Assembly (NCBI GenBank): GCA_965240325.2
Contig: OZ251227.1
Coordinates: 2,914,001-2,978,000 of the forward strand
Direction of reading: 5' to 3'
Source: Rebecca billardiae RCC1528
Lineage: Eukaryota; Haptophyta
Length of the DNA stretch: 64,000 nt
Each line of letters begins with the position of its first letter. The stretch's first letter is position 1. Under the pieces are notes generated by a model that was not told where the DNA came from, searched no databases, and saw only the letters and a list, made by a program, of their open reading frames with translations. The position numbers and the translations under genes are program-made. This document shows positions 61,701 through 64,000 of the stretch, one piece after another.

Positions 61701-62972
61701 CAGGGGCAGGGTGCGGTGCAGCTCGTCCAGCAGCTCGCGCTCCGCATCCTCCAGCGGCCGGAAGGCGTGGTGCCAGGGGCGCTGAGCGTGCGCGTCCCGC
61801 ACGGCGAGCCGGACAAAGTCGCGCTCGGCGCCGTAGGTGCGCCACAGCTCCGCCCATGCGTCGTAGCGCACGGCGCGCCGGGTGGCTCTCGCGCGCGCGC
61901 GCGCCAGCGCGCCCGCGTACGCCCACCACGCGCGCGCGCTGCCGGTGCCGGCGTGCGGCCGTTTGGCCGGGCGATGCGCGCACATCTGCGCCCAGTAGCC
62001 GATGTCACGCAGGCACATGAGCACGGCCAGCACGCGGAGGAGCTGCTCCTCGCTGACGCTCACGCGCAGCTCCGTCAGCCCGTCGAGCTCGAGCTGCAGC
62101 CGCGGCACGCCGCTCAGGCTGCGCGCGTTCGGCTTGGCGATCAGCCGGCACGCGAGCGTGAGCGGGTGCAGCACGCGCTCGAGCGTCGCCTCGTCGTCGC
62201 GCGGCTGGCGGATGCCCTCGCTCACGTGCACCGCGAGCCGGCTGAGCTCGAGCCGCTTGTCGACCAGCATATCCCACCCTGCCGAGCCCGCTGGGTTGGC
62301 ACCCGCGGCGCTCGCTCTGCCCGCAGCCGAGCGCAGCGCGAGCCCGTCGAGTGACACGCCGATGGTGAAGGCGGGAAGGCCTGCGCCGCCCGCGCCGCTC
62401 GGTGCGGAGTAGCTGATGTGCACACGCTGCACGTCCACCACGAGGTTGGTCAGAACAGTGGCGATCATGCGCCAGGACAGGAGCCGGCTGTCGCCAGAAC
62501 CCGCACCCGCGCTGTCCGGCGAGTCGGCAGCCGACGTGCTCTCCCCTGCGGGCGCGGCGGGCTCGTCCGAGGGCTTTGCGAGCGCGCGCACGAGCAGCTC
62601 ACGCGCGCGCGCGAGTGCCTCTGGTGTCCACGCCGCTCCGTCGGGGTGCTCGGCCTCGATGACAACTCCGTCGACGACGACGACGATAGGCGACGTGAGC
62701 AGCCGCTTCCACGGGATCTTGACGCGGAGCCGCCCGATGCGCGCGGCGCGCAGCGCGACGGGCAGGAGCAGCGCGTTGAACGCGGCCACGTTGACCGTCA
62801 AGTCCTCGAGGAGGAGGTCACCCTTCCACCAGCCGATGCTCAGCTGGGAGCGGTCGAGATTACGGATGAGCGGTACGCCACCGATCGTCAGCAGGCTCGC
62901 AAGCCTGCTCGCGATCAGGTGGGGCAGGCTGAAGGACGCCGCGCCGCCGGCCGAGGCCGCGTTGGCGGCCAT
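58776..62972 (-). CDS. short VPS13-like protein with chorein, PH and GRAM-like domains
   Basis: 1398 residues, single exon. The ATG at 62972 is used because LIRNLDRSQLSIGWWKGDLL LEDL, the N-terminal chorein signature of VPS13/bridge-like lipid-transfer proteins, follows at residue 37; the frame stays open upstream. Residues about 1-130 form the chorein cap, and 130-1000 contain beta-rich stretches expected of a lipid-conducting groove. About 1004-1097 is a PH domain (KEGFVGVRERAGSWKRAYAV LHG, closing WVTHLRR). About 1215-1345 resembles GRAM/PH-like (GELLLGSGMLRFRYVG to REALDVLRTL). VPS13 proteins move phospholipids at organelle contacts. At under half the usual length of over 3000 residues, this is either a shortened paralogue or a distinct subfamily. 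Divergent from the next gene. Confidence 0.88.
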   Translation of the reverse strand: MAANAASAGGAASFSLPHLIASRLASLLTIGGVPLIRNLDRSQLSIGWWKGDLLLEDLTVNVAAFNALLLPVALRAARIGRLRVKIPWKRLLTSPIVVVVDGVVIEAEHPDGAAWTPEALARARELLVRALAKPSDEPAAPAGESTSAADSPDSAGAGSGDSRLLSWRMIATVLTNLVVDVQRVHISYSAPSGAGGAGLPAFTIGVSLDGLALRSAAGRASAAGANPAGSAGWDMLVDKRLELSRLAVHVSEGIRQPRDDEATLERVLHPLTLACRLIAKPNARSLSGVPRLQLELDGLTELRVSVSEEQLLRVLAVLMCLRDIGYWAQMCAHRPAKRPHAGTGSARAWWAYAGALARARARATRRAVRYDAWAELWRTYGAERDFVRLAVRDAHAQRPWHHAFRPLEDAERELLDELHRTLPLRTLVRLLARVDAQLELTAERCLVTVLPMVDSVAARELASLLAPSSPVAATADGRAQPSAPLAATASAGVRQHLFARLSELPAEFWRSRAVHALLEPALHERRQLFHATAEPAPGHAERAQGRMHAVLEKHARLAGRPSVESAGGGNAASIQMAAGGALTAAAALRMRLPTVCVRLGFAEGDALELRVHSLQAQCSGSLLNAGVLFAADLAARDAALELHVRERRTHYCRPSVASAPAGDGAALGNAAHARSASDGGDASVHITTLIALEPSAALGDCCATAHVDLRPDVPAAATSTLNANLAAGRRPAAESPKGSSTAGSAAVSSVPIAWHLQLRLAPISVLLSAAPLELAACLVARLSNARAVMELALEWRFHYFIVQLGALLLLDALRARFSVGLHLGGLVVAIIDGGDDTAVGNVQLAHAGSAGRRAASAAGSKGTARATSAPSSATLHVALELQRLAITVDGEDGMLTLECPTCGLRLAFGSELLALRQFFQRLVANIGALARGSPDIFPSSAAADEGMESVLTADDVAGGASAKSVRAQLRVPHFAFEQVAAQLLHTGGLTWTPSGVVRWGGHTEAKEGFVGVRERAGSWKRAYAVLHGESVLNLFDDFGSTCAADMVPLRSSSSYDTAHVHFLSDDGAPFAFGLDVGDRKLIFCASSHAERVDWVTHLRRAAATKPAPAADHQATDDYAPQAIRTISASSADGPGARPPFGRYRALSDPNYGDAARLAAASTRRQAQGSSLESVGDEHARARALTADAAGVVDEGTLRAHAAAVKRYDCVLVCGDPGAPVGPGELLLGSGMLRFRYVGTGATSTFGMASLGSFTALSARAVSSTLGHAINPALVDPMPSSQYADATPTSRASLLDIVLPLTDVVSAELCPSHIVHRTLRVLKRRGHNLEFGGFFSGAHTREALDVLRTLTAMSSEASGLRPSTHPSQPVSGQGRDLEEAVGMRATPTQPALNWWNVRC

Positions 62973-63082
62973 CCCGCGCAACGCAAAATAAGCACGATTG
63001 CCACCGCCGCGCGTTCCGGCTGCGCGGGAAGTCGGTCCGGACTCCGGCGTCCTCTCGGGGCCGGCCCCGCGTCGTCTCGACG
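62973..63082. promoter_or_regulatory. 110-bp bidirectional promoter region
   Basis: Lies between the divergent VPS13-like and 63083 starts. No core motif recognised. Confidence 0.45.
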
Positions 63083-64000
63083 ATGGCGTACATTCTCGGC
63101 GCAAGACGGCACGTCGTTTCCGTCATGCGCGCGGGCTTCTGCCGCACGACGCGCGCCCTCGCGTCGGCGGCCAGCGTCACGCCGACTCGGCCATCCATGC
63201 AGCAGCGCGTGGCGACCGCCGCGGCATACGCCTTCTTTGCGGCCAACGTCGGCGCGCTGTTCACCAACCAGAACGAGTCACTCGTCGCGCTCGACACGTA
63301 CTCGGCTGTGATCGAGAAGCAGATCCTCGACACCAGTGGCGAGGCCGATGGCGCGAAGTTGGAGAAGGCACTCGAGGTGCTCGCCCGTGGGCTCCCGCTG
63401 TGCGACAGCTTGCGCGCCCGGGTCGCCGGCTCGGCCGACGTTTTGCAGCGGCTGCTCGAGCTGTGCGCTGCTGCGCCGACAGTGGCGGCGCGCTACAGCT
63501 CCGCCAAGGCGCTCGAGTCCACGTGCGCGCTCCCAAGCGCTCGCGCTGACATCCTCGACGCGGGCGTGCACATCGCCCTAGCTAAGCTCGCCAGCGACGC
63601 ACACATGCTCACGTACGTGCGCAAGTCGGCGGCCAGCGCGCTCGCCCAGCTGTCGAGTGATGCCGCGCGCGCCGCCGCTGCGGGCGATGCGCGCGGGGCC
63701 TCGGATGTCGCGCGCCTCGCGGCGGGCGGTGTGATTGGTGCACTCGACGTCGCCCTCCAAGACCCGGGCATCGCGCGCCAGCGCATGCGCGGCGCGCTCG
63801 TGCGCCTGTGCGACGCGCTCGACAGCGCAACGGACGGCTCGAGGGAGCTGGCGCCGCGGGAGCGGGAGGTCCTTGCAGCCCACCGCGCGGCCGTTGCGGC
63901 TGCCGCGGCGGGTGACGGAGCCGGGGCTGGCAGCGCGCTCCAGCCCGCGCTGGTCCTCGTTGACTCGGCGCGCACGGCGTTGGTCGAGGGCGGCGCGCTC
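63083..64000 (+). CDS. unknown alpha-helical protein, 3' truncated by the window
   Basis: Open from the ATG at 63083 to the window end (306 codons, no stop); a second in-frame ATG is at 63125. The first 35 residues are Arg/Ala/Ser-rich without acids (MAYILGARRHVVSVMRAGFC), as in a mitochondrial or plastid presequence. After that the protein is helical with Ala/Leu periodicity: YAFFAANVGALFTNQNESLV, ALEVLARGLPLCDSLRARVA, SAKALESTCALPSARADILD, LTYVRKSAASALAQLSSDAA. The spacing suggests ARM/HEAT-like helical pairs. I do not recognise the family. Confidence 0.75.
   Translation, partial: MAYILGARRHVVSVMRAGFCRTTRALASAASVTPTRPSMQQRVATAAAYAFFAANVGALFTNQNESLVALDTYSAVIEKQILDTSGEADGAKLEKALEVLARGLPLCDSLRARVAGSADVLQRLLELCAAAPTVAARYSSAKALESTCALPSARADILDAGVHIALAKLASDAHMLTYVRKSAASALAQLSSDAARAAAAGDARGASDVARLAAGGVIGALDVALQDPGIARQRMRGALVRLCDALDSATDGSRELAPREREVLAAHRAAVAAAAAGDGAGAGSALQPALVLVDSARTALVEGGAL

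Overview
The window is GC-rich nuclear DNA from a eukaryote, most plausibly a microalga or other free-living protist; a haptophyte-like alga is my best guess but is not proven. The reasons are about 20 short spliceosomal introns (roughly 90-225 nt, GT...CAG), no operons, (TA)n and (CA)n microsatellites in GC-rich spacers, an LTR retrotransposon, and eukaryotic cell-biology genes: Arp2/3 subunit ARPC3, RAB28, N-myristoyltransferase, a CCDC93-like Commander subunit, a VPS13-like lipid-transfer protein, an F-box/SPRY protein and a TKL-type kinase. Because introns are GC-rich they rarely contain stops, so many long open frames are shadows or run through introns. I placed exons by homology to remembered families and by phase-compatible GT/AG sites.

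Layout. 1-3686 (+): 3' part of a gene joining a GT71-like and a GT32/OCH1-like glycosyltransferase. 4404-4661 (-): small membrane protein. 5814-6534 (-): ARPC3. 7777-8793 (+): F-box/SPRY protein. 9620-16978 (-): a metal-handling neighbourhood with a His/Cys-rich CobW-type GTPase, a thioredoxin with C-terminal repeats, and a Zn/Cd-type P1B ATPase that carries an apparent frameshift. 17251-18279 (-): unknown multi-pass protein. 18845-21576 (-): 3-hydroxyacyl-CoA dehydratase fused to an unknown domain. 21909-25130 (-): long coiled-coil protein. 25131-34124: gene-poor and repeat-rich. 34307-36755 (-): protein kinase flanked by about 60-bp inverted repeats. 39007-40167 (-): GT8-like transferase. 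40330-45104 (-): Ty1/copia-like LTR element with near-identical LTRs, a 5-bp target duplication and a decayed interior. 45484-47100 (-): fucosyltransferase-like type II membrane protein. 48134-48799 (-) and 48997-50760 (+): RAB28 and a PLAT-PTC7 phosphatase, divergent. 51839-53385 (-): N-myristoyltransferase. 55058-55963 (-) and 55997-58132 (+): COPI-associated-like protein and CCDC93, divergent with 33 bp between start codons. 58776-62972 (-) and 63083-end (+): VPS13-like protein and a truncated unknown gene, divergent.

Themes. Three glycosyltransferase loci suggest secretory-pathway glycan synthesis. Zinc handling (CobW GTPase, P1B ATPase) and membrane-contact/trafficking genes (VPS13-like, COPI-associated, CCDC93, RAB28, NMT) each sit near one another, but functional clustering is inference. 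Three tight head-to-head pairs point to compact bidirectional promoters. Spacers carry several dispersed repeat families and strong foldback structures. The most unusual items are the domain fusions (GT71-GT32, HACD plus unknown domain, PLAT-PTC7), the His/Cys repeat expansion, the 53-nt near-perfect hairpin between the ATPase and thioredoxin genes, and a GTGCG 5' splice-site preference.
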